From contig JAEZKI010000470.1 of NCBI GenBank assembly GCA_023415525.1, positions 1 through 5,374 of the forward strand: a DNA stretch of 5,374 bases. Reading direction: 5' to 3'. The notes beneath the pieces are model-generated. The model did not search any database. It had not been told where the DNA came from and saw only the letters and a list, made by a program, of their open reading frames with translations. Below, piece after piece: positions 1-5,374 of the stretch (the first letter of the stretch is position 1; every line of letters begins with the position of its first letter). Both the position numbers and the translations under genes were made by a program. This DNA comes from Bacillota bacterium (lineage in GTDB: Bacteria; Bacillota; Clostridia; Lachnospirales; Cellulosilyticaceae).

Positions 1-1
1 C

Positions 2-685
2 ATTGAAGAAGGTGATTATGTAGCAAGAGAAGAATATATCCGTGGAAATTTAAGACTTGTTCTCAGTGTTATTCAGCGTTTTAATAATCGTGGAGAATAT
101 GTGGATGATTTATTTCAAGTAGGTTGTATTGGTCTCATTAAGGCTATTGATAATTTTGATATAAGTCAAAATGTAAAATTTTCTACTTATGCTGTTCCTA
201 TGATTATTGGTGAAATTAGACGTTATTTAAGAGATAATAATGCCATACGAGTGAGCCGTTCTTTAAGGGATACAGCTTACAAGGCCCTACAAGCGAAAGA
301 GAGATTAACACGAAAAAATGCAAAAGAACCAAATATCAATGAGATAGCGAAAGAAATAGGCCTTCCAAAAGAAGATGTTATTTTTGCACTAGATGCCATT
401 CAGGATCCCATTTCTTTATTTGAACCTGTTTATCATGATGAAAGCGATACGTTATATATCATGGATCAGGTCAGTGATGAAAAAAATCAAGATGATATCT
501 GGTTAGAAAATATTGCTTTAAAGGAAGCAATGAAGCACTTAAATGACCGGGAGAAACAAATCCTTACTTTGCGTTTTTTTGCAGGTAAAACACAAATGGA
601 AGTAGCAACTGAAATTGGCATTTCTCAGGCACAAGTTTCTCGTCTTGAGAAAACTGCTTTAAAGCATATGAGAAAATATATTTAA
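2..685 (+). CDS. sigG: RNA polymerase sporulation sigma factor SigG (5' end outside window)
   Basis: This is the forespore-specific sigma factor that directs late forespore gene expression after engulfment. The reading frame is open from base 2 and gives 227 residues to the TAA at 683-685. Aligned from memory to B. subtilis SigG (about 260 aa), the first visible residue matches about residue 32, so some 31 residues lie upstream. Visible residues 17-45 hold region 2 (NLRLVLSVIQRFNNRGEYVD, then the DDLFQVGCIGL core-binding stretch). Residues 59-79 hold the region 2.3/2.4 segment FSTYAVPMIIGEIRRYLRDN, which recognises the -10 element. Residues 87-133 are region 3, and 197-217 are the region 4.2 helix-turn-helix (GISQAQVSRLEK). 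The SRSLRDTAYKALQ stretch favours SigG over SigF. A GTG at 101 could look like a start, but coding similarity continues upstream without a break, so it is internal. One oddity is an Arg at bases 41-43, where B. subtilis SigG has Asn45. Identification is very secure. Confidence 0.96.
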   Translation: MEEGDYVAREEYIRGNLRLVLSVIQRFNNRGEYVDDLFQVGCIGLIKAIDNFDISQNVKFSTYAVPMIIGEIRRYLRDNNAIRVSRSLRDTAYKALQAKERLTRKNAKEPNINEIAKEIGLPKEDVIFALDAIQDPISLFEPVYHDESDTLYIMDQVSDEKNQDDIWLENIALKEAMKHLNDREKQILTLRFFAGKTQMEVATEIGISQAQVSRLEKTALKHMRKYI

Positions 686-693
686 CAATTAAT

Positions 694-700
694 GGGGGGA
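694..700 (+). promoter_or_regulatory. Shine-Dalgarno site deciding the ylmC start
   Basis: A run of six G followed by A lies 6 nt before the ATG at 707 and 9 nt before the ATG at 710. It overlaps the ATG at 692-694, which therefore cannot be served by this site and has no other purine-rich site at a useful distance. It argues for translation starting at 707 or 710. Confidence 0.7.
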
Positions 701-706
701 TTGGCG

Positions 707-970
707 ATGATGCGTATTGCAGATATGAAGCACAAAGAGGTCATTAACACTTTAGATGGCTCAAGATTAGGATATATTTGTGATATTGAACTGGATTGGA
801 GTCAAGGAAAAGTGGAAAAGGTTATTATTCCAGGGCCTAGTAAAATCATGGGGTTATTTGGTAGAAATTTGGAATATGCTATTCCTTGGGACAAAATCAA
901 GAAGATAGGTGAGGATATTATTCTTGTAGAAATGAATACAGAGGAGTATTTGAAGGACAGTGAGTATTGA
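707..970 (+). CDS. ylmC: YlmC/YmxH family sporulation protein (PRC-barrel domain)
   Basis: This encodes a small single-domain PRC-barrel protein of the YlmC/YmxH sporulation family. Its molecular function is not established. The product is 87 residues from the start at 707. The fold signature is seen as the N-terminal RIADMKHKEVINTLDGSRLG strand pair, then ICDIELDWSQGKV, a VIIPGP turn, KIMGLFGRN, and the closing IPWDKIKKIGEDIILVE, the pattern of B. subtilis YlmC and YmxH. There is no signal peptide or membrane segment, so it is presumably cytoplasmic. The frame extends in-phase to an ATG at 692, but the G-rich ribosome site overlaps that codon. The tandem ATGs at 707 and 710 are better, and 710 (86 aa) is nearly as likely. 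It lies 21 nt after the sigG stop with no visible terminator, so co-transcription with sigG is likely. The same adjacency to sigG is known for ylmC in Bacillus, which is why I use that symbol. Confidence 0.88.
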   Translation: MMRIADMKHKEVINTLDGSRLGYICDIELDWSQGKVEKVIIPGPSKIMGLFGRNLEYAIPWDKIKKIGEDIILVEMNTEEYLKDSEY

Positions 971-1027
971 CATTTGTCTAATGAATATGCTACTCTCTAA
1001 ATAATATGAAATGAGGGGGTAGAAAGA

Positions 1028-1486
1028 ATGAAGTGCCCTTATTGTGGCTTTAGTACATCTAAAGTGCTTAATTCACGTCCAGTGAATGAAAATGAAACCA
1101 TTAGAAGGCGTAGGCAATGTGAACAGTGTGAGCAGCGTTTTACAACCTATGAAAAAGTTGAAACAATACCTATTATGATTATTAAACGTAATATGACGAG
1201 AGAGCCTTTTGAACGTGAAAAGCTATTAAAAGGAATTATGCGCTCTTGTAATAAACGAAGCATTAGCTTAGAACAAATTGAAAGTTTGGTTGATGAGATC
1301 GAGAATTACATAAGCACAATGGAGAAAAAGGAAATTTCTTCAACTACTATTGGTCAAATAACGATGGAACGCTTAAGAAAGTTAGATGAAGTTTCGTATA
1401 TTCGTTTTGCTTCAGTTTATAAGCAATTTATGAGTATCGATGAATTTATTACAGAACTAGAAAATATAAAAAAGCAAAAACACTAA
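1028..1486 (+). CDS. nrdR: Transcriptional repressor NrdR
   Basis: NrdR is the nucleotide-sensing repressor of ribonucleotide reductase operons. It binds NrdR boxes when its ATP-cone is loaded with (d)ATP. The protein is 152 residues, the usual length. An N-terminal zinc ribbon is formed by C3, C6, C31 and C34, with the basic IRRRRQC stretch at 25-31 and RFTTYEKVE at 37-45. The ATP-cone spans about residues 49-139, beginning IMIIKRNMTREPFEREKLL and including the conserved YIRFASVYKQF near 119-129. A GAGGGGGT ribosome site at 1013-1020 lies 7 nt before the ATG. The gap from the upstream ylmC gene is 57 nt, with no terminator and no promoter I would trust, so read-through from the sporulation genes is possible. 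One oddity is residue 15: the zinc-ribbon motif is normally V(I/L)DSR but reads VLNSR here (AAT at 1070-1072). No NrdR box is evident in the upstream gap. Family assignment is secure. Confidence 0.96.
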   Translation: MKCPYCGFSTSKVLNSRPVNENETIRRRRQCEQCEQRFTTYEKVETIPIMIIKRNMTREPFEREKLLKGIMRSCNKRSISLEQIESLVDEIENYISTMEKKEISSTTIGQITMERLRKLDEVSYIRFASVYKQFMSIDEFITELENIKKQKH

Positions 1487-1518
1487 AGACTACATTAGCT
1501 TGCTTAAATGTAGTCTTT
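1485..1518. terminator. Probable bidirectional Rho-independent terminator
   Basis: AAAGACTACATT (1485-1496) pairs perfectly with AATGTAGTCTTT (1507-1518), leaving a 10-nt loop. On the plus strand the stem ends in TTTT followed by ATTAT. On the minus strand it is followed by AGTGTTTTTGC and more T-rich sequence. The stem starts inside the nrdR stop codon and ends 2 nt before the comM stop codon, so one hairpin would serve both convergent genes. Only 3 of the 12 pairs are G-C, so it may be a moderate terminator. Confidence 0.8.
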
Positions 1519-1520
1519 TA

Positions 1521-3038
1521 TTATGCCCAAAATTGTCGATCTAATAGACGATAATGTAGGGCTTCAGACAAATGAGCACTATTTATAGAAGGACTTTCTT
1601 CAAAATCTGAAATAGTTAAGGAAAGGCGAAGAATTTTGTCATAAGCACGCATGCTTGATGAAGTATGCTGAAACCAGTTATTGAGTAAGCGATAGGCCTC
1701 ATTTGTTAGATGACAATGGTTATTTAAATGAGAGGAAGGAATTTCACTATTCCACTTGTAGGCATACTCTTTAAACCGTTCTTTCTGGCACTCAAAAACC
1801 TTTTGAACTTTTGAGTAGAGATAGGGCGAAGAAAGAGAGGATGAAGCATGAAGGTCATTAACAGTAGGAGAAGGCACTTCTATATGAAGATCAATACGAT
1901 CTAAGAGAGGGCCTGAAAGCTTACGGAGGTAGTGCTTGATTTCTCCAATACTACAAGAGCATTTCTTTGTATCAGGATAATAACCACAGGGGCAAGGATT
2001 AGTAGAGGCTACAAATAAAAAGTGAGCAGGATAAGTCACACTGCCATGGACCCTAGAGAGTGTAACTTGATGCTCTTCTAGGGGTTGGCGCAGTACCTCT
2101 AATGACGTACGATTAAATTCAAGAAGTTCATCTAAAAAAAGTACCCCAAAGTGAGCTAAGCTAATTTCCCCAGGTTTAGGATGGGAGCCACCACCAGTTA
2201 GTCCTATGGGTGTAATCGTGTGATGTGGAGAACGGAAAGGACGAGTAGCTATCAATTTTTTTTCTGGAAGACGTTGGGCAATGCTATAAATTTTGGTAAG
2301 GTCAAGAGTTTCTTCGGGAGAGAGAGGAGGCAAGATAGTTGGGAGTCGTTTGGCAAGCATTGTTTTACCTGAACCTGGAGGCCCAATAAGGAGGGCATTA
2401 TGATAACCACCAGCAGCTAACATAAGCCCTCTTTTAACAGCAATCTGTCCTTTGACATCGGCAAAATCTAGTAAATGCTGTGAATAAGTAGAATCAAGAG
2501 GTAAGGTGGGACAAGAAGAGAGCTTCCGTTCTTCTTTTAAATAAGCAATGACTTCTGTTAGATGAGAGGCCAGTAGAAGAGGACACTTTTGAATAAGAGA
2601 AGCCTCATCCTGATTGGCAGCTGGGATAATACATTGATTAAAAGATTGTGGTGAAAGATTGCAGAGAATGGGTAAGAGCCCTTTCACATTTCTTAAGGAA
2701 CCATCCAAAGCAAGTTCTCCTATAAAGAGAGTGGTGGTAAAGGAAATCATTGGTATTTCCCCCATACAGCCTAATACGCCTAAGGCAATAGGCAAATCAT
2801 AGAGAGACCCTTCTTTTTTAACATCTGCAGGAGCAAGATTAATGGTTATCTTACGTGCTGGGAATTTGAAACCACTATTTTTAATGGCGCTTTTAACACG
2901 TTCTTTTGATTCCTTTACAGCATTATCAGGTAGACCCACAATGTCAAAGCCTGGTAAACCATCACTTAAGTCAATTTCTATCTCTATAGGAAGCGTATCA
3001 ATACCATTTAGTGAAAAACTGTTTAATTTGCAAAACAT
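1521..3038 (-). CDS. comM: YifB/ComM family Mg-chelatase-like AAA+ ATPase
   Basis: This is an AAA+ ATPase of the YifB family. In Gram-negative bacteria ComM is a hexameric helicase that promotes branch migration while transforming DNA is integrated; the role in Clostridia is less clear. The protein is 505 residues, full length for the family. Residues 1-165 form the ChlI-like N-terminal domain with a Lon-protease-type fold, including the family signature GLPGFDIVGLPDNAVKESKERV at 27-48. The ATPase domain has Walker A GPPGSGKT at 219-226, FRSPHH at 268-273, Walker B VLFLDE at 299-304, sensor-1 ASTNPCPCG at 344-352 and GPLLDRIDLHIEVP at 376-389 with the presumed arginine finger R381. Cysteines 349, 351, 360 and 362 form the CxC-x8-CxC cluster common in this family. 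The C-terminal domain carries SMRAYDKILRLSLTISD, with sensor-2 candidate R464. An AAAGGAT ribosome site (complement of 3045-3051) sits 6 nt before the ATG. It converges on nrdR and diverges from dprA. The gene looks intact. Confidence 0.95.
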   Translation of the reverse strand: MFCKLNSFSLNGIDTLPIEIEIDLSDGLPGFDIVGLPDNAVKESKERVKSAIKNSGFKFPARKITINLAPADVKKEGSLYDLPIALGVLGCMGEIPMISFTTTLFIGELALDGSLRNVKGLLPILCNLSPQSFNQCIIPAANQDEASLIQKCPLLLASHLTEVIAYLKEERKLSSCPTLPLDSTYSQHLLDFADVKGQIAVKRGLMLAAGGYHNALLIGPPGSGKTMLAKRLPTILPPLSPEETLDLTKIYSIAQRLPEKKLIATRPFRSPHHTITPIGLTGGGSHPKPGEISLAHFGVLFLDELLEFNRTSLEVLRQPLEEHQVTLSRVHGSVTYPAHFLFVASTNPCPCGYYPDTKKCSCSIGEIKHYLRKLSGPLLDRIDLHIEVPSPTVNDLHASSSLSSPYLYSKVQKVFECQKERFKEYAYKWNSEIPSSHLNNHCHLTNEAYRLLNNWFQHTSSSMRAYDKILRLSLTISDFEESPSINSAHLSEALHYRLLDRQFWA

Positions 3039-3151
3039 CAGGCTATCCTTTCTATAAATGATTTTTAAAAGTATGGCACAAAGAAAAAATTTTTAAACTC
3101 AAAAGGGCGATATTTTTAGAAAATTTAATAAAGAATAAGGATGGATGAAAA
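3039..3151. promoter_or_regulatory. Divergent comM/dprA intergenic region, presumed promoters
   Basis: These 113 very AT-rich bases separate divergent start codons, so promoters for both directions are expected here, but I cannot place either with confidence. On the plus strand, TTTAAT at 3124-3129 matches the -10 consensus at five of six positions, without a recognisable -35 box at 16-18 bp. On the minus strand no good pair stands out. The words ATTTTTAAA (3061-3069 and 3089-3097) and ATTTTTAGA (3112-3120) recur, and AAAAATTTTT at 3085-3094 is a perfect palindrome. Such A/T tracts could act as UP elements or bent DNA, but they may be only composition. The dprA ribosome site AAGGATGG occupies 3137-3144. 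Confidence 0.4.
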
Positions 3152-4246
3152 ATGAATAATCTCTACAGCCTTTGGTTACAAGGTGTTTCTTTAGGGACTG
3201 AAAAGAAAAATCAATTACTCACTTATTTTAAGAATGCGGAAGGGGTTTATAAGGCAAATGGAAGAGATTATAAAGAGATAGGTTTAGAAAAGATAGAAAG
3301 GGAGAAGCTAGTTAGTACCAAGGCCCAATTAGAAAAGGCTGAAGAAATCGAGAGAAAGTGTAAAGCATTAGGTTTTCAGATTCTAGATCAGTGTCATGCA
3401 GCCTATCCAAATGACCTGAGAGAAATTCCAGATGCACCTATAGTCCTTTTTGCACAAGGGGACCTAGAAATATTAAAGCGACCTCTTTTTGCCATTGTAG
3501 GCTCTCGAAAATGTTCCGAGTATGGCTATGAAATAGCCTATAGATTGGGTGCAGAATTAGCAGAACGAGGCATCGTTGTGGTCAGTGGTATGGCTTTAGG
3601 AATAGACGAAGCAGCTCATAAGGGAGCCTTGTCAAGAGGAAGTTCTATAGCAGTCCTAGGTACGGGGTTAGACAAATGTTATCCTAAACAAAACTATAAC
3701 ATTTATAGGGAATTTCCTCGGAGGGGGTGCTTATTAACAGAATATGAACCAGGGATAGAACCTTTGGCTTTTCACTTTCCACAACGTAATAGGATTATTA
3801 GTGGACTATCAAAAGGTCTATTGGTAGTAGAAGCCAATGAAAAAAGTGGTTCTTTAATCACAGCAAATTTGGCTCTTGAGTATAATAGAGATGTTTTTTC
3901 TGTACCGGGAAATATTAACAGTCGCTTAAGTTTAGGAACAAATGACCTCATTAAGAGAGGCGCAAAATGTGTGACAAGAATAGAGGATATACTGGAAGAA
4001 TTAGCTCCCCATTTACAAGAAATACTAGATAAGAGTAAAAAAAATAGTTTATTAAATCCCGATTATAAACTTGCACAACGTGAAACTATAGTATATGCTT
4101 ATGTAAGTTGGAATCCTATTTGTTTAGAGGAGTTATTAGCACAGACCAATTTATCTTATGTTAATTTGTTAAATAGCATAATCGAGTTAGAAACTCATGA
4201 ACTGATAAAGCGATTACCAGGAGAAAGATACGTACGTATGAAATGA
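3152..4246 (+). CDS. dprA: DNA-processing protein DprA (Smf)
   Basis: DprA binds incoming single-stranded DNA during natural transformation, protects it and loads RecA. It is also conserved in many bacteria not known to be transformable. The protein is 364 residues, typical for the three-part form. A short helical N-terminal region lies at about 1-80. The Rossmann-like core at about 85-285 shows YPNDLREIPDAPIVLF (85-100), the phosphate-binding IVGSR (115-119), SGMALGIDEAAHKGAL (145-160), LGTGLDKCYP (169-178), FPQRNRIISGLS (209-220) and SGSLITA (232-238). The C-terminal part (about 300-364, QRETIVYAYVSWNPICLEELL onward) fits the winged-helix domain. AAGGATGG at 3137-3144 provides the ribosome site, 7 nt before the ATG. 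The gene diverges from comM, another transformation-linked gene, and is followed 10 nt later by topA, so dprA-topA is probably an operon, an order common in Firmicutes. All key motifs are present and the gene looks functional. Confidence 0.96.
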   Translation: MNNLYSLWLQGVSLGTEKKNQLLTYFKNAEGVYKANGRDYKEIGLEKIEREKLVSTKAQLEKAEEIERKCKALGFQILDQCHAAYPNDLREIPDAPIVLFAQGDLEILKRPLFAIVGSRKCSEYGYEIAYRLGAELAERGIVVVSGMALGIDEAAHKGALSRGSSIAVLGTGLDKCYPKQNYNIYREFPRRGCLLTEYEPGIEPLAFHFPQRNRIISGLSKGLLVVEANEKSGSLITANLALEYNRDVFSVPGNINSRLSLGTNDLIKRGAKCVTRIEDILEELAPHLQEILDKSKKNSLLNPDYKLAQRETIVYAYVSWNPICLEELLAQTNLSYVNLLNSIIELETHELIKRLPGERYVRMK

Positions 4247-4251
4247 GGAGG
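4246..4251 (+). promoter_or_regulatory. Consensus Shine-Dalgarno site of topA, overlapping the dprA stop
   Basis: A perfect AGGAGG begins at the last base of the dprA TGA stop codon and lies 5 nt before the topA ATG at 4257. This arrangement suits translational coupling, with ribosomes terminating on dprA and restarting on topA, and it fixes the topA start. Confidence 0.85.
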
Positions 4252-4256
4252 TTTAT

Positions 4257-5374
4257 ATGGCTGATAATTTAGTGATTGTAGAATCAGCAGCTAAAGTAAA
4301 TACAATTAGTAGATTTTTGGGCAAAAATTTTAAAGTGCAGGCATCAATGGGACATGTTAGGGACTTACCTAAAAGTCAACTAGGTATTGATGTAGATAAT
4401 AATTATGAGCCTAAATATATTACTATTCGAGGAAAAGGGGAGTTACTCCAAAAGCTAAGAAAAGAAGTGAAAAGTGCCAAAAATATTTATTTAGCAACTG
4501 ACCCTGACCGTGAAGGAGAAGCTATTTCATGGCACTTATACTATACATTAAAGTTACAGGATAAAAAAGTTTACCGCATTACTTTCAATGAAATTACAGA
4601 AAAGGCAGTAAAAGAGGCCATTAAGAACCCACGTGCCATTAATATGGATTTAGTAGATGCACAACAAGCACGTCGTGTACTGGACCGTTTAGTAGGATAT
4701 AAAATTAGCCCAATCTTATGGAAAAAGGTACGTAAGGGTTTGAGTGCAGGGCGTGTCCAATCTGTAACGCTAAGACTTATTAGTGACAGAGAAAAGGAAA
4801 TTAGAGAATTCATAGAGCAGGAATATTGGTCGATTGAAGTTTATTTAAGTGCAGATAAAGGAAAAGTTTTTGAGGCAAAGCTTGAAAGTAAAGGTGAAGA
4901 AAAGCTAACGCTTGGTAACGAGGCAGAAGCTAAAGCAATTATAAAGGCTTGTGAAGTAGGCGATTTTAAAGTAATAAGTACGAAAAAAAGTAATCGTATA
5001 AAAAACACAGTTCTTCCTTTTACCACAAGCACAATGCAACAAGAGGCTGCAAAACACCTTGGTTTTTCTACCCAAAAAACAATGAATATTGCTCAACAAC
5101 TTTATGAAGGGATTAAGGTAGGAAAGAAAGAAGTGGGTGTCATTACGTATTTGCGTACAGATTCTGTACGTATTGCTGATAATGCAAAAGAAGAAGCAGG
5201 GCGTTATATTAAGGAAAAATATGGTGAAAAGTATTTAGGAGAAATAAAAGAAAGTAATAAGGCTAAAAAAGTAAATATACAGGATGCTCATGAGGCCATA
5301 CGTCCAACTTATATGGAATATGAACCCATGGCAATTAAAGACTTTCTTTCTCGGGATCAGTATCGTCTCTATAC
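4257..5374 (+). CDS. topA: DNA topoisomerase I, type IA (3' end outside window)
   Basis: Topoisomerase I relaxes negative supercoils by passing a strand through a transient 5'-phosphotyrosine break. The frame is open from the ATG to the right edge, giving 372 residues plus two bases. The family is about 690 aa in Bacillus, so roughly 320 C-terminal residues, including the zinc-finger region, are not seen. The Toprim domain occupies about residues 3-115, with catalytic Glu9 and Lys13, SMGHVRDLPKSQLGID (30-45) and the metal-binding TDPDREGEAISWHL (81-94). LVDAQQARRVLDRLVGYKISP (132-152) and GLSAGRVQSV (161-170) belong to the following domain. The active-site Tyr298 and Arg300 are in GVITYLRTDSVRIA (294-307), and DAHEAIRPT is at 343-351. 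The usually near-invariant VESPAKAKTI motif reads VESAAKVNTI, with three substitutions but with the catalytic Glu and Lys kept. The start is fixed by a consensus ribosome site overlapping the dprA stop. Confidence 0.96.
   Translation, partial: MADNLVIVESAAKVNTISRFLGKNFKVQASMGHVRDLPKSQLGIDVDNNYEPKYITIRGKGELLQKLRKEVKSAKNIYLATDPDREGEAISWHLYYTLKLQDKKVYRITFNEITEKAVKEAIKNPRAINMDLVDAQQARRVLDRLVGYKISPILWKKVRKGLSAGRVQSVTLRLISDREKEIREFIEQEYWSIEVYLSADKGKVFEAKLESKGEEKLTLGNEAEAKAIIKACEVGDFKVISTKKSNRIKNTVLPFTTSTMQQEAAKHLGFSTQKTMNIAQQLYEGIKVGKKEVGVITYLRTDSVRIADNAKEEAGRYIKEKYGEKYLGEIKESNKAKKVNIQDAHEAIRPTYMEYEPMAIKDFLSRDQYRLY

Noticed and set aside
101..103. GTG as a possible start codon for the sigma factor
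   Set aside because: The frame is open to the left edge and the residues before it continue the SigG alignment, so the gene simply begins outside the window.
692..694. Upstream ATG as start of the YlmC/YmxH gene
   Set aside because: The G-rich ribosome site overlaps it, and the extra residues do not resemble the family N-terminus; 707 or 710 fits better.
974..1007. TTGTCT with downstream TAATAT as a possible nrdR promoter
   Set aside because: The spacing of 22 bp is too long and no better-spaced -10 box matches well, so it is not reported as a promoter.
2842..3057. Open frame of about 70 codons on the plus strand opposite the start of comM
   Set aside because: It is antisense to the conserved ComM N-terminal domain and has no recognisable protein features or ribosome site.
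3141..3159. Tiny frames ATG-GAT-GAA-AAA-TGA (3141-3155) and another at 3145-3159 overlapping the dprA start, possibly a leader minicistron
   Set aside because: The only ribosome site overlaps or crowds their ATGs and is well placed for dprA itself; four-codon frames like these arise easily by chance.
4571..5099. Three open frames on the minus strand inside topA
   Set aside because: All are antisense to strongly conserved TopA sequence, overlap each other and lack ribosome sites; they are shadows of the topA gene.
1..5374. Mobile elements, CRISPR, tRNA/rRNA, riboswitches or a novel gene system
   Set aside because: Every long open frame is a recognised core gene, intergenic gaps are short, and no repeats, cloverleaf or conserved leader structures were seen.

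Overview
The window comes from an AT-rich, endospore-forming, Gram-positive bacterium, most likely an anaerobic member of the Clostridia (Lachnospirales-like). The evidence is a forespore sigma factor SigG, a YlmC/YmxH-type sporulation PRC-barrel protein directly behind it, strong G-rich Shine-Dalgarno sites, and the orders sigG-ylmC-nrdR and dprA-topA, which are familiar in Firmicutes. I do not commit to a genus.

Layout. (1) Bases 1-1486, plus strand: the 3' part of sigG (its start lies outside the window), a small YlmC/YmxH family gene, then the ribonucleotide reductase repressor gene nrdR. The gaps are short and I see no terminator between the three genes, so they could share transcripts. 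(2) Bases 1485-1518: a 12-bp inverted repeat squeezed between two convergent stop codons, probably a shared bidirectional terminator. (3) Bases 1521-3038, minus strand: an intact YifB/ComM AAA+ ATPase gene. (4) Bases 3039-3151: a very AT-rich divergent intergenic region. (5) Bases 3152-5374, plus strand: dprA followed after 10 nt by topA, which runs off the right edge. There is no gene-free stretch longer than about 113 bases.

How the genes relate. The left block is a sporulation module (SigG drives late forespore genes; YlmC/YmxH proteins are sporulation-associated), with nrdR, a dNTP-supply regulator, attached. The right block handles DNA: ComM (branch-migration helicase in Gram-negative transformation) and DprA (loads RecA on incoming single strands) are divergent neighbours, and DprA is tightly linked to DNA topoisomerase I.

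This is an ordinary core-genome region. I found no mobile element, CRISPR array, tRNA, rRNA, riboswitch or convincing new system. The observations worth a second look are residue-level departures in otherwise well-conserved proteins (SigG, NrdR, TopA), the compact shared terminator, and the AT-rich spacer with near-repeats between comM and dprA.
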